From positions 7,090,126-7,154,125 of the forward strand of contig BSYO01000036.1 in the NCBI GenBank assembly GCA_033239525.1: a DNA stretch of 64,000 nucleotides. The letters run 5' to 3'. The notes beneath the pieces were generated by a model. The model was not told where the DNA came from. It ran no database searches and saw only the letters and a program-made list of their open reading frames with translations. A program made the translations under genes and the position numbers. Positions 31,606 to 42,376 of the stretch are shown in pieces. Every line of letters begins with the position of its first letter. Within the stretch, counting starts at the first letter, position 1. Source of the DNA: Nepenthes gracilis (lineage: Eukaryota > Streptophyta > Magnoliopsida > Caryophyllales > Nepenthaceae).

Positions 31606-33270
31606 ATGGTGAACACCCGAGCACAAGCTAGTGCTCCGACGATGGAAGTCATCGCCCAAAATGAAGTTCCCCTCACGGGAACCGTGCAACGATCAGCCGG
31701 GCTCGACGTCCGCCGCCTGGCTGCGGACATGAACGATATGAAGCAGGTTCTCCTCCCCATATGCGAGAACACATGGACTGCCTGGCCTGGGACCGCTCCT
31801 CCAGCATCCCAGGTCTCCACCTCCAAGAGAGAAAGGCGTCGAGAGGCCGCTCGCAGGAGGTGAGCCAACCGACTCGACCGAGCTGCAGCCCCGGTGGCCC
31901 CAAGTGAAAACGGCCAGAATGAAGCGGAAAGCCATCCCGCCGACGATGACAGGGAGGATAGCCCCAAAGGGCGCAACCCCCGTAACTCGCGCGGCAATGG
32001 GAGGCCACCCGCTGCAGGCTCCAACGGCGAACGCGCCACTTAGGCGGAGAGTCGCCATCCCCGACGAGCTAGGACACAACTCCAGGGCAACACAGAGCTC
32101 CGTGACGTCATCAATGCGCGGAGAGGCTCTATGGACCCCTCGATGGAAGAGAAAGTCAAGGTGTTGTGGGACACCCTGCATAAGGAGAAACTCACGCCCT
32201 CCTCCGCCGACCTCCGTAGATCGCTCTTCGCCATGGACTTGCGGACGCAACCGTTGCCGAGCAAGTTCAAAATGCCGGTCTTGGAGGGATATGACGGAAG
32301 CAAGGACCCAATGGATCACCTCAACTGCTTCCGCACTCACCTCTCTCTACAAGGGGCAAGCGAGGCCTTGATGTGCCAGTGCTTCCCCGTCACCCTTAGG
32401 GGTGACGCGTTGCTCTGGTTCCACGGCCTCCCCCACCGAACTCCATACGCTCGTTTGGCACGAGCTTGGCGATAGCTTCCCGAGCGGTTCGCCTCCAGCG
32501 AAGGAGGAGAGGCAACCACGGCACACGGGTCCGCCTCGCAAAGGCCGGATGAAAGTCTCAAGCGGTTTACGGACCGTTTCACCGAGGCGCGGCGGATCCT
32601 CATCTCTCCGCGAATCAAACTCAACGCCTTCGCCGCTACTCGGCGGCGGGGACTTCTTCAAACATTTGTCGCACCGGGCGCCTGAGACCTTAGGAGGTGA
32701 GACAATTGCCGAGCGTACATCACGGCGAAGAGGCGAAGCGAAGCGCAGCAGCAAGTGGACTGGCCCTAAGCCCAGGCATGCAGCGGGAGAAAGAGGAACA
32801 AGCCGGCCGCCGCTTCGAGCGCCAAAAGCAAGTAGCTGCCCCGCCATGGCCCAAAAAGATTACAATGAGGACCTCTCGGCCCCTCCGAACGATAGCCGCG
32901 CCAACATCCCGATGCAGATCCAGGATGAGAAGTTCTTCAAGCGGTCAAGACTCCCAAGGGTCTCGGCGGCGGTGACTGCACGGATGACAATGTGCAGTGC
33001 ACCGCTTCGTGGGGCACTCGAGAACTGTCGGACCCTGCAGCGGAAATCAAAGATCCGATCCGGCCCGACACTTGAAGCGGTTCGTGAAGAGTTCGGGGCA
33101 GGAACCTGCTACCTTCAAAGGTGAAGCCAGCGAACCTCAGAGCCCGCGACGGCGGCCGGCGTGGTCCACATGGTCTCCTCCATTGGCGCCTGCAAACACT
33201 GAGCACGACGTGGGCGTGAAGGCAACTTGACAACAAGCGGGCGAAGATAGGGGTTAGGACTGATGTCATT
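31606..33270 (+). pseudogene. gag of element C, frameshifted
   Basis: Starts MVNTRAQAS at 31606. The frame is lost at 31863 and regained at 32131-32475 with VLEGYDGSKDPMDHLNCF, LSLQGASEALMCQCFPVTL and GDALLWFHGLP, the capsid core. Later parts are read in other frames, for example ERFASSEGGEATTAHGSASQ-like and the Arg/Lys-rich linker (32690-32975). A conserved NDSRANIPMQIQDEKFFK block (about 32888-32941) matches the one in element A (17760-17830). Several one-base shifts. Confidence 0.88.
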
Positions 33271-33813
33271 AGCTTTAGTAGCGACAATATGGCTCATGTA
33301 ACCTCTCCCCATACCGACCCCCTTGTTGTATCGGCCCTCGTTTCAGCTGGTAGTGATGACTACCAACTGAAACGAGTCTTCATTGATAATGGAAGCTCAC
33401 AAAATTTGTTGTATCTTACTATGTTCCTTAAACTTGGACTAAAACGAAGCCAAATGAAAGCTGCAGGCGGACCTTTGTATAGCTTGGACAACGAACCAGT
33501 CCCCGTGCAAGGGATAGTGCGGCTGGAAGTCACAATGGGGACACACCCGCGCTCCATGACGCGAGAGCTGGCGTTCCTCGTCGTTGACCTTCCATCCGTC
33601 TACAATGCCATATTAGGCAGACCTTTCCTCACCGCCTTCGAAGTTGTGACGTCCATCCCGCGCCTGAAAGTAAAATTTTCCACCCCTTGGGGCGTGGGAG
33701 AAGCCCTTGGAGACCAAGAAATGGGACGGACCTGCTACCTGTCCCAGATCAACCCGTTCGCGCCATGCAACCCGAGCGAAGACCTTGATCTCCCCGACGA
33801 GACCTCGCTGTAG
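33271..33813 (+). CDS. Protease of element C (open)
   Basis: An open frame whose in-frame ATG is at 33289, though in pol it continues from gag. FIDNGSSQNLLYL (about 33382-33420) gives the retropepsin DNG site, and YNAILGRPFLTAFEV the second conserved block. It would process the Gag-Pol polyprotein. It ends at a stop at 33811-33813, about 70 bp before the RT frame. Confidence 0.85.
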   Translation, partial: SFSSDNMAHVTSPHTDPLVVSALVSAGSDDYQLKRVFIDNGSSQNLLYLTMFLKLGLKRSQMKAAGGPLYSLDNEPVPVQGIVRLEVTMGTHPRSMTRELAFLVVDLPSVYNAILGRPFLTAFEVVTSIPRLKVKFSTPWGVGEALGDQEMGRTCYLSQINPFAPCNPSEDLDLPDETSL

Positions 33814-33839
33814 CAGGCCCAGTCCGGAGAGGAAACTGA

Positions 33840-34690
33840 GCCGTTTCCCCTGAACCCTTCCGATCTGGAACGGTGCGTCAACGTGGGGAGATCCCTTCAA
33901 CCTGCGGAGCGCGACAGGTTGATTACCTTCCTTAGGGCCAACTCCGACGTGTTCGCCTGGGTTCCCGCTGACATGCCCGGGATATCGGCCGAGGTCATAG
34001 TCCACAAGCTGGGCCTTGATGCGAGTCGAAAGCCCGTCCGGCAGAAGCGGAGGAACCACTCCGTCAAGAAGTTGATCGCCATCAGGGAAGAAGTGAAGAG
34101 GCTCTGGGATATCGGATTCATCGAGAGAAGTCCATTACCGGAATGATTGCCCAATGTCGTCTTTGGTGAAAAGAGTAGCGGCAAGTGGCGGATGTGTGTT
34201 AACTTCACGGACGTGAACAAGGCCTGCCCCAAAGATAGCTTTCCGCTTCCCAGGATTGACCAGCTCGTGGACTCCACATCCGGGCACGAACTCTTAAGCT
34301 TCATGGACGCATGCTCTGGGTACAACCAGATCCGGATGGACCCGGAAGACGAGAGCACACCTCGTTCATGATAGATCAAGGGACGTATTGCTATAAAATG
34401 ATGCCCTTTGGTCTCAAGAATGCTGGCGCGGCGTACAGCGCCTTGTGAACAAAATGTTCAAGCTTCGGATCGGGACGGAACGTGAAGGTGTACGTCGGAC
34501 GATATGCTTCTGGAAAAGAGAATCGCGAGCCACCACGTCAACGACTTAGATGAAACTTTTGAGATCCTCGACGGCACGCGGAATGAAGCTTAATCGCTCC
34601 AGTGCGCGTTCGGAGTGACCTGGGAAGTTCCTAGGCTTCATTGTCTCCCAACGCGGCATAGAAGCCAATCCAGAAAAGATCAATGCCATA
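33840..34690 (+). pseudogene. Reverse transcriptase of element C, frameshifted
   Basis: 33883-34146 carries SDVFAWVPADMPGI, usual just before Tat RT. 34147-34371 has GKWRMCVNFTDVNKACPKD and LLSFMDACSGYNQI. Then single-base changes break the frame repeatedly; the catalytic box is recognisable near 34485-34510 as a VYVDDML-type text disrupted by one extra G. A stop at 34144-34146 also interrupts. Confidence 0.85.
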
Positions 34691-34696
34691 CTCGAC

Positions 34697-35235
34697 TTGA
34701 ACCCTCCGCGGACAATAAAAGAAGTCCAGAAGCTGACCGGGCGGATAGCCGCTCTCTCGCGGTTCCTAGCCAAGTCAGCCGAGAAATATTTGCCCTTCTT
34801 CAAGGCGCTAAGGGGCACCAAATCGCATGGGTTCGAGTGGAGTGAAGAATGTGACGAAGCCTTCAGGGAACTGAAGACTTACCTCTCCAGCGCACCGCTC
34901 TTAAGCTCGCCGCGCGAAGGGGAAGATCTCTACCTCTACCTAGCCACATCGGTAGCAGCCCTCAGCTCCGTGCTAGTTGCGGAGCACGAGGGCAGACAAC
35001 AGCCGGTGTATTACGTGAGCCGGGTGCTGACTGACGTAGAGGCCCGCTATCCGCACGTTGAAAAGGTGGCGCTCGCGCTTGTCTATCTGTGCGCGAAGCC
35101 GCGCCATATTTCCGTCTCATCGGATCGTAATCTTGTGGATCACCGGAAGTCGATCTTGCAAAAACCAGAGACGTCCGCCGCATTTGGTTAAATGGGTTTG
35201 TCGAGCTAGGGAATTCGACACAGAGTTAGGCCCCG
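34697..35235 (+). pseudogene. RNase H of element C
   Basis: Open for 164 codons: TGRIAALSRFLAKSAEKYLP, FKALRGTKSHGFEWSEECDE, LYLYLATSVAALSSVLV and QQPVYYVSRVLTDVEARYP. Tat retroviral-type RNase H has lost some catalytic residues in general, and here the first Asp position reads ATS. The last part shifts frame near 35150. Confidence 0.8.
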
Positions 35236-35243
35236 ACTAAGCC

Positions 35244-35921
35244 GTGAAAAGACAGGCTCTGGCGGACTTTATCGTCGAAGTGGCGACGCCAGCACAGGAA
35301 GAGGACAGCAATCCAGGAAGTACGGAGGGCGACGATCCACCTGCGTGGACTATGAACATAGACGGATCATCTACCCAGGCAGGCAGTGGGGCTGGTGTCG
35401 TGCTAAGGACGCCCGAGGGCATGGAGATCGTATATTCCGTTACTCTGGCTTTCCCGGCCACAAACAACGTTGCGGAGTATGAGGCCCTTCTCGCGGGCCT
35501 ACGACTGGCGAAGGAGTGTTCCGCGGGGTCGTTGGTCGTGCGTAGTGACTCCGAACTCGTGGTCAATCAGGTGAAGGGGAACTTCGAAGCCTCGAACCCA
35601 CAGCTTGTGAGGTACTTGGCGAAAGTAAGGTCCCTGATCGTTGAGTTCGGTCGGTTTGAGATCGAGCATATCCCGAAATCGGATAACGAACGCTCGATCG
35701 ATGGCGGACGCAGCCACCGTAATCAGAGCAAAGACGCGAGGGAGCCCAGGGAAGTCCTGAACACAGCCAGCGTCGACGCCGAAGACAAAGAAGTTCTACG
35801 GGTTAACATAGGGGACAATTGGATGACACCGTACGTAAGGTTCCTAACTGAGGGAACCCTACCGCAGGCGACATCAACGGCCTTGGCGAATCAAGAAGAC
35901 TGGCAGGATGGTGCAGTCTGA
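35244..35921 (+). pseudogene. Second (archaeal-type) RNase H of element C
   Basis: WTMNIDGSSTQAGSGAGVV, NVAEYEALLAGLRLAKECS and VVRSDSELVVNQVKGNFE give the Asp, Glu, Asp positions. The frame stays open for 225 codons but its end is shifted relative to element A (DNERSIDGGRSHRNQS in place of the Ala-rich end of the domain). Confidence 0.85.
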
Positions 35922-35959
35922 ATGAGAGGCTATACAGCGAGGATACTCCTCTCCTCTCT

Positions 35960-37015
35960 GAAATGTCTCACCCTAGAGGAAGCCGATTACGCGTTGGCGG
36001 AAGTGCACTGGGTCGTGCGGCTCGCACATCGGCGGAAAAGAACCTAGTGTTCAACATCATGCTAAGGGTTCTACTGGCCCACCATGAAATGAGACGCTAT
36101 GGAATTCGTGGGAAGTGTGAAAGTTGCGAGTCCATGGCAATATGACGACACTTTGAGACACCGAATCATCACTATCTCCAATCCCCATGGCCGTTCGCGC
36201 AATAGGGGCTCGACATACTCGGACCCCTGCCGATGGCTGCCGGACAAAGGAAATTCTTGATTGTTGGCATTGACTAATTTACGGAGTGGGTGGAAGCCAT
36301 CCCTCTCGCCAAGATCACAGAGCAAAATGCGACTGAGTTCCTCCGTCAAGGCATCGTTTGCCGCTTTGGGATCCCTGAGGTCGTGGTGACCGATAACGGA
36401 ACCCAATTCACCGGAAAACGCTTCACAAAGTACTGCCGCGACCTTCGCATCAAGCTGGTACACACGTCCGTGGCGCACCCTCAGGCAAACGGACAGGTCG
36501 AGGTCACCAACCGCACACTGCTGCATGGATTGAAGACCAGGCTGGAAGACGCAAGGGGCTCCTGGACTGAGGAGCTACCTTCAGCGCTGTGGTCGTATCG
36601 AACAACAGCGAGAGAGCCAACAAGGGAGACACCCTTCAACCTGTGCTTTAGGGCAGAGGCTGTGGTGCCCATAGAGATGGGAATGCCAAGCCTACGGATC
36701 GAATGCTTCGACCCGGCCACCAACGAACAAAGGCTTCGGGAAAGTCTGGGCCTGCTCTCGGAAGTTCGAGACGCCGCACGACTCCGAATCGCGGCCTACC
36801 AACAGCGAGTCGCACGGTACTACAACAAGCGAGTAAAGGCGCGCCCACTGGAAGTTGGAGATCTGGTCCTCCGGAGCGTAGAGGCGGCGGGGAAGATCGC
36901 GAACAAGAACAAACTCTCCCCCGGGTGGGAGGGGCCGTTCCTCGTCTCCGCAATCCTCCAGAACGGAGCGTACAAGCTACGGGCCCAGAATGGCAAACTG
37001 GTCCCGCGGACCTAG
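35960..37015 (+). pseudogene. Integrase of element C
   Basis: The zinc module (35960-36135) is frameshifted (RCGIRGKCESC remains). The core begins with a stop at the first catalytic strand (GID then TAA, about 36270-36280), then is open from 36290: VVTDNGTQFTGKRFTKYC (second Asp), AHPQANGQVEVTNRTLLHG (Glu), and the C-terminal RPLEVGDLVLRSVEAAGK. It ends at 37013-37015 with an early stop (CGGACCTAGAAC) compared with element A (RTWNAAHLRKYY). Confidence 0.85.
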
Positions 37016-37959
37016 AACACCGCCAACTTAAGGAAATGCTATCAGTAATGCAACGCTGACTCAAGTAAGTCGCACACGCATGCATCATAATGAGTGCTTG
37101 GACATGAGCTTTATCTTTGATTAGCATAATCACTCTTTCTATCATCATGTATATTCATTTGTGTGAGTTGATAACATGCATTGCATTCTCAAATCAAACG
37201 ACCTAGACTGCCCCTAAGTCGGGAGGACAAGCGTCCGTCCGAAAAACCCGATTCTTGGCCCCGGCGCCAGCGGTCCAAGTTTATCGTCCAGGACCCCGTC
37301 CTCACGCCAGATGACCTGGGGACGGCCTTACGCATTATGGCTCCGCGCCAAAAGGCCCAAGCGGCCACCCAGAGACCAAGCCCCGTGCTAGACAGCCCGG
37401 AGGTCGCCAGCCGTAGGTTGGAACAAAGGATCCAGGCGGTCCCTCCAAAAGGTTTCGCGCCAACGACCCGTGCGGTCAAAAGATCAGGCCTGGCGGCTCC
37501 CCGAGTCCCCACTCTACGGCCGACAAAACCTTAGGGGCAAAGAATCGCAGGCGTGTGGCGACCTTCTCCAACAGAAGAGAGCACTCTCAGTCTACAATGG
37601 TCGTGGGCTAGGATCTCAACTTGGTGATTATAATGCATTGAGCAGGGGCGACACACCTCCCGCAATCATACGCAACCGAGTCCTAGACCCAGGAGTCCGG
37701 TTACCATGGCCTGACCGCAGGACAGACCCTCGTTGTGACTCTAGGGGCTTGGTGACGACATCCACTTCACCGGATTGAGCCCCCCAAACGTGTGAGCTGT
37801 AATGACATCCCATATGAAGCATGATCCAACGGACGAAAGCAAGAGGAGATAGCAAGCAACACTCTACGATGGAAAAAGTACAGATGCGAAGTATAAAAAG
37901 ACGCTTCTCATTCATATGGGAAGAACAAACGTGATGCAAAGGCAAAAGACAATCTCCAA
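37016..37959. other. Spacer after integrase of element C
   Basis: No coding frame that matches any domain. It corresponds in position to the 57-bp repeat region of element A but has no tandem array. Confidence 0.4.
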
Positions 37960-39829
37960 AAAACCAGCTCTGGCGGAGACTAATCAGGAAGACTCGATGG
38001 ACCTGCTTCCTCAGGGAGGTCTTCAGGCGGGACGCCTCTTCTATCCCGGCGTTCTCTGGATGAAGGACACCCTCAGGGATGTGAGGAGCTGCCAAGGAGA
38101 CGATCCTGCGACACAAGCGAATGCCGTCCCAATATCGAGCTTTCATCGCCTGCCGCGTTTCCGATGGAGAGTACCGGCCAACCATATCTCCGACCAGCCT
38201 GGTGATGCGGGCCTCCGAGGCGACAAGAAGAGCCTCGATTCGCCCTCTGCCTGCAGCGCCCATTTCTCCTCTTTTAGAGATGCGGCCGGGCCCTTCCATT
38301 GTGATGGTATTTGTCAAGGAGGATGGACAGCGCGTCAAAAGGGTTGACCTCATCTGGAGCCTGTGTAAGAAGCGATGTCAAAAGCATTGCCAAAGCATGC
38401 AACCAAAAAGAAAGGCCAGATGGAAACAGCCGTACCTGAGCAGGAGTTGCGCTCGGAGAACGCGCGAGATCGCCCGAAAGAGCCTCTCCCTGGGGCTCAG
38501 CTCCTTCGCCTGCCGGAGGAGGGCTGACTGGAAGGCTGGTCACCGTAGGAACGCTCGGGGGCTTTTGCCACGAGGACGTCCCGGCTTCCCCTTCGTCAGT
38601 CTGTACTGGATCAGCAGCGGGAGCGACGCCGTCCCCCATAGGTGTGGCCAGATCCTCGGGAGGCCTGTACTCCAAAATGGGCTCCACAAGGATCGCTGGC
38701 CGTTCCGCAGGCCCCCTGGCCTCCGATGCTGGCTCAGGCGCGGTAGCAAACGGCCCCTCCGGGCCCTCAAGAACGACGATGTCATCCGTCGCCTCCGCAG
38801 CAGAGCAAGTGGGTGGATTACCAGCGGGTAGAGACGCCACCTCGCAGACCTCGTGAGCAGCTAGCCCCGCAGCCGAAGTCGACGACGGTTCGGCGGTTTC
38901 CCCCAGTTGACCCGCGCGCGTAGATATCTTTGAGGCCGGACCTCCTACCACAGTTGAAGGACCGGCGATTCGTCTCCTGGACCTTCTCGAAGAAGTCCCC
39001 TTGGCTTCCCTTAGCCTCTTAAGGGCAGCCTTGTCCTCGTCGTCGCTTGGCGCGACTCAGCTCTTGCGGCTTCCCTCCTCGGTCTCCCGAGTAGCGGAGG
39101 GCAGCTGTATCTTGAGACTTCCCTTACGGGACCACCATCGCCCGGCCCCGCGGGGGGATCCCCACTGCAAGCCTCGAACGTAACGGAGGTGAGGTAGTAG
39201 CTCAGAATCGAGAAGTTCTCCTCTTGGACTTGATAGCGATCAGCAGGCTTCTCGACTGTGATGTCCTCGGGAGTTGGCTTCTCTGGAAGTACTCGAAATC
39301 GGGCCCCACGCCCTCGGGAGCTCGAGTCGGGGGCTCCAAGAAGAAGAAGCGCTCCTTCCGGCCCTTCCGAGTCGGGATTGGTGTCGCGAAGGTGAGACCC
39401 AGCCGGGGCGACATCGATACCTAATCCTTCGACTCCGTGAACAGGAAGATTATCATTTTGCCTTGGCGTCGAAAGTGCAATCGTGAAGGAGGGCAAAAAT
39501 ACACAAAGACACCAAATAGCGCAAGGCGTTGGGATGCGACCTTGCCATTGGGACACCCAACGCGTCAACTACAGCGTCACGGTGGCGACTTGACGGATAG
39601 CGAAGCCCTCCCTCGTGGTGGTGCTCGACACCGTGATGAAGCCTGGCTGGAGGCGCGAGGCTCTATCCAGTGCATCAGGAGCACGACAGTTCCAATTGCG
39701 GGGAAGACCATAATCAACTATGAGAGCAGCAACGTTCCCAGCAATCAAGACGGATTTGGTGTTGTGAACGCCATGGCGCGGGGCTCTGTGAGCGTGAGAA
39801 GAAGAAGAGCTTTCTCTCTTTATCGCCAT
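37960..39829 (-). pseudogene. Antisense ORF 1 of element C (PF04195-like), spliced, frameshifted
   Basis: Opposite to gag-pol. The N-terminus starts MAIKRESSSSS at 39829; residues about 55-75 read GFITVSSTTTREGFAIR, aligning with GYIAVYEVHLKGGLRFP of the antisense ORF in element A. A second block (39011-39568, other frame) has RFRVLPEKPTPEDITVEKPA. The acidic Pro/Glu-rich middle (38436-38951) ends SATPAQ at a GT donor; a 75-bp intron (38361-38435) follows, and the next exon starts APDEVNPFDALS. After one more frameshift near 38290 comes a helical section and YWDGIRLCRR (38105-38134) with GVLHPEN. The start, domain order and intron match element A. Function unknown. Confidence 0.55.
38361..38435 (-). 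other. Intron in antisense ORF 1 of element C
   Basis: On the minus strand CTCAG|GTACGG begins it and TTCTTACACAG|GCTCC ends it: a consensus donor, a T-rich interior and a textbook acceptor. At 75 bp it is a multiple of three without a stop, which hides it from plain ORF finding. The hydrophobic residues it would add (FWLHALAMLLTSLL) are absent from the consensus implied by element A, where the same position holds an intron remnant. Confidence 0.6.
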
Positions 39830-39897
39830 TTATCTCTCAAAAACCACGAGTGCAAACGGGGAAGAAATTGGCAGAAGAGGGGAAGCAGTCATCGATT

Positions 39898-39972
39898 GGT
39901 TTAAATAGGCAACGCCAATCCAAAAGGCGGGAAACCAAAACGGCACCGCCACCGGTGATTGGGACACGTGGA
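39898..39972 (-). promoter_or_regulatory. Promoter-like region of antisense ORF 1
   Basis: A G-box CACGTG (39965-39970) and an AT box, CCTATTTAAA on the minus strand (39900-39909), lie 140 and 75 bp before the ATG at 39829. Confidence 0.5.
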
Positions 39973-40270
39973 GGCATCAAGGCGCACCACAGGATCTCAA
40001 TCGTTCGCAATGATGGCTAGACGCCAGGCTAACATGCGCGTCCCTTCAGCTGCCTGGCTAGGGTCCATGCTGGCGCCGCTGCATTAAATGAGGGCTCACG
40101 ATAGCAGATCCCCTGAAGACGCGCACGATAAGCACAAAGCGAAAAATGCAACTAAAAAAAAAATTTGGCGGACAAAGCGGGACGAAAAACCGACGACTCT
40201 TATTATATCAACAAAATTCCGTTACAACAGTTACAAATAAAAGAGAAGAGCACGACAATGACAAAAACGA

Positions 40271-40965
40271 CTAATGGTCCCAGTGGCCAGTGGAAGAGCT
40301 TTGAACGTGGTAATCCACCAACTGATCACGAGTTCTGGCAAACGAGTTGCGAGGATCTAGAACCCCCACGCGGAAGCCTGTATCCTCTAGCGAAGCCAGC
40401 CTCCGGCAAAGCCTAACGGTATCAAAGTAAGTCTGCTCCAGGACCAGATCCACTCCCTCTGGCCGAAGCCTCATCCTCAGTTCCGACCGCAACTCGGCGA
40501 CCTCAGCCTTGTGCTGTTGCTTGAGTCGCTCGAGTTCTTCTTCAAGTGCCAGCGCGCGGGCCTGCACGTCCACGTTGGCGCCCGCGAGGCAAGTGATCCT
40601 GGCCTCCGTCCGCAGCGCGGCAACTTCAGCCTCGTGTTGCCGCCTGAGTCGCTCCGTCTCTTCTTGGCGCTTGATATGCGGGCTTGCGCCCCACGTTGGC
40701 ACCACAAGGCACATGGCCGGCCTCCGACTCAGCCAGGCGCTCTCCAGTGCGCGACGCGGGCCCTCGGCCACTCTACCCGAGCCGCGGCCCCTCGGCGTGG
40801 GTGGACTCTCAAAACCACGGAGGCGCTCCCCGACTCCGAGAAGGACCAGCAACCGTGGCCCGGAGCGGGCCTCCCACAAGTGCCGGCGCACAAGACCTGG
40901 GAACGTGAGAGCCAAACTCGAGACTCACCGGAGGAGCGTTCCGAGTCATTGGATGTGTCCTCCAT
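40271..40965 (-). pseudogene. Antisense ORF 2 of element C, coiled-coil rich
   Basis: The likely start is ATG at 40963-40965 (MEDTSNDSERSSGESR). A frameshift or a very short intron near 40885-40930 joins it to the long frame (to 40271). That frame has a coiled coil with an internal 41-residue repeat (EETERLRRQHEAEVAALRTE and EELERLKQQHKAEVAELRSE), then YFDTVRLCRR (40400-40429) and GVLDPRN, the same C-terminal motif as antisense ORF 1 and element A. The PF04195-like N-terminal domain is missing, so this seems a shortened duplicate. Function unknown. Confidence 0.5.
40380..40690. repeat. 123-bp internal repeat in antisense ORF 2
   Basis: CAGCCTTGTGCTG at 40504 and CAGCCTCGTGTTG at 40627 mark units 123 bp (41 codons) apart; a third, degenerate unit follows to about 40715. 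The repeat encodes the heptad-like EAEVAALR and KAEVAELR segments. Confidence 0.75.
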
Positions 40966-41054
40966 AGATTTTGTAATAAGAAAATACGACTTTGGAAGAT
41001 GTTGCCGATAAATGCACAAGTACAAAGAGGTGCCGATTTCGGGAGAAAGTGGCG

Positions 41055-41147
41055 TGTTTAAATAAGGCGGATTTTCTCCCGAAAGGGCGGCAACTCTAAA
41101 AGACGGAAAGCATTTAAGACATGGCCAATGGGGATTCTCCACGTGGG
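41055..41147 (-). promoter_or_regulatory. Promoter-like region of antisense ORF 2
   Basis: G-box CACGTG at 41140-41145 and CCTTATTTAAAC on the minus strand (41057-41067), 175 and 95 bp before the ATG at 40965. Same layout as for ORF 1 and element A. Confidence 0.5.
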
Positions 41148-41710
41148 AGGCTCCCGAGAGCTCGCGCGTTTCCAAAGCGAAACAGCGTCTCTTGGCCGTG
41201 CAGAATTAAATGCGCTGCCACCCCAAGAGAGATGGTTTGGGCCAAGAACTCCTCGAGCTCCCGCGAATAACACGTGGATCCTCAGGGCAAAACGCCCGGC
41301 GACAGAAAAAATGCGCACGAAGACAAGTTGAAAATTGAAGGCAAAAAGAGGCTACTTCTTTTATTAATCATTGTTTTTTTACAAAGTACAAGATCTACAA
41401 CAATAAGGCTGCGAGAAAGACGAAAGAAGACTACGGTGCGAAGCCCCGTATGCTCCCCTGCCGTGCCCCAGATGAGCTCGGCGAATGAGATCTGCATTAG
41501 ATCCCGACGGCAGAAGCAGTTGGTATTTCACCGAGCGCACTGGTTTGGAGGCGAAGAGCATCCCCTGGTGGAGGTTTAAAGGGTCCAATCCACCAGGGTC
41601 CGGGAAGCACCAAGATCAGGCACTCCGGAAAAGTTGGGTGAGAAACCCAGCTTCCACGGAGGGCTATTGACCTCGCGATCCTTCCGTGGTTAGCGCCCTG
41701 GCGTGGCTCG

Positions 41711-41815
41711 CGGGGTGATCCCCTGCGCAAGCCTTCTTCTAACAGAAGAAGGTACCCACGGGGTGATCCCCTGCGAAAGCCTTCTTCTAACAGAAGAAGG
41801 TACCCGCGGGGATCC
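41711..41815. repeat. 48-bp tandem repeat with hairpin core in element C
   Basis: Two full units start at 41711 and 41759 (period 48), with the start of a third at about 41807. Each contains CTTCTTCTAACAGAAGAAG, an 8-bp inverted repeat around AAC. GGGGTGATCCCC in each unit is also self-complementary. Confidence 0.85.
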
Positions 41816-42357
41816 TCCAAGGATCCGCTCAAGCCAGCCAGGCCACAACCCAGAAGGAAGCGCGCGACGATAGCGGAATGGCCGAGCCACTCTCGTTAGC
41901 AAAGAAGGCAAGTTGCAGGATGAGGGCTACAATGGTCTCCACCAAGAGTCTCAAGCATTCGAATGGTCCATCCAACCTCTTCTCGGGTGCCCGCCAAAGG
42001 CGGGGAGAGCCAGAATCTTTTCGTTGCCTTTCGATTTGCTGCTGAGGGATGAACTCAACTCGCTTGAGTACCCCTCCTATTTATGGGCAAGGCGCAGGCC
42101 ATCCCCTCATCAAGTGCAACACGGCATCCAGCAGACGTCTTTCGGGCAACAGCGGAAACCGCTGGTCAGACGCAACCCAAGGCGCGCGAATCTCGCCTGG
42201 TGAAGTGACGGGTCATAACAGCGCCTGAAAAAGCCTGCCTTAGCTCCTGGGGAAGCCGCGAGCCCAGAAGACGACAAAAGATGACGCGGCACGAGGAAGG
42301 ATGTGAGGACTGCGGAAATGGGCCCAGAGGACATGCTGAGGCCGACCACTTTGGCCG
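41816..42357. other. Untranslated region before the 3' LTR of element C
   Basis: No conserved domain. A plus-strand CTCCTATTTATGGGC at about 42067-42081 would be a TATA-like CCATAAATAGG on the minus strand and could start further antisense transcripts; weak. Confidence 0.3.
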
Positions 42358-42376
42358 GCCCGGGCATGGGGGCTAG
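42358..42376 (+). other. Polypurine tract of element C
   Basis: GCATGGGGGCTAG ends directly at the TG of the right LTR. It resembles the element A tract (ATGGGGGGCTCG). Confidence 0.75.

Noticed and set aside
30543..32340. Large overlapping frames on the minus strand of element C gag
   Set aside because: Shadows of GC-rich gag coding sequence; no homology to anything in the other elements.
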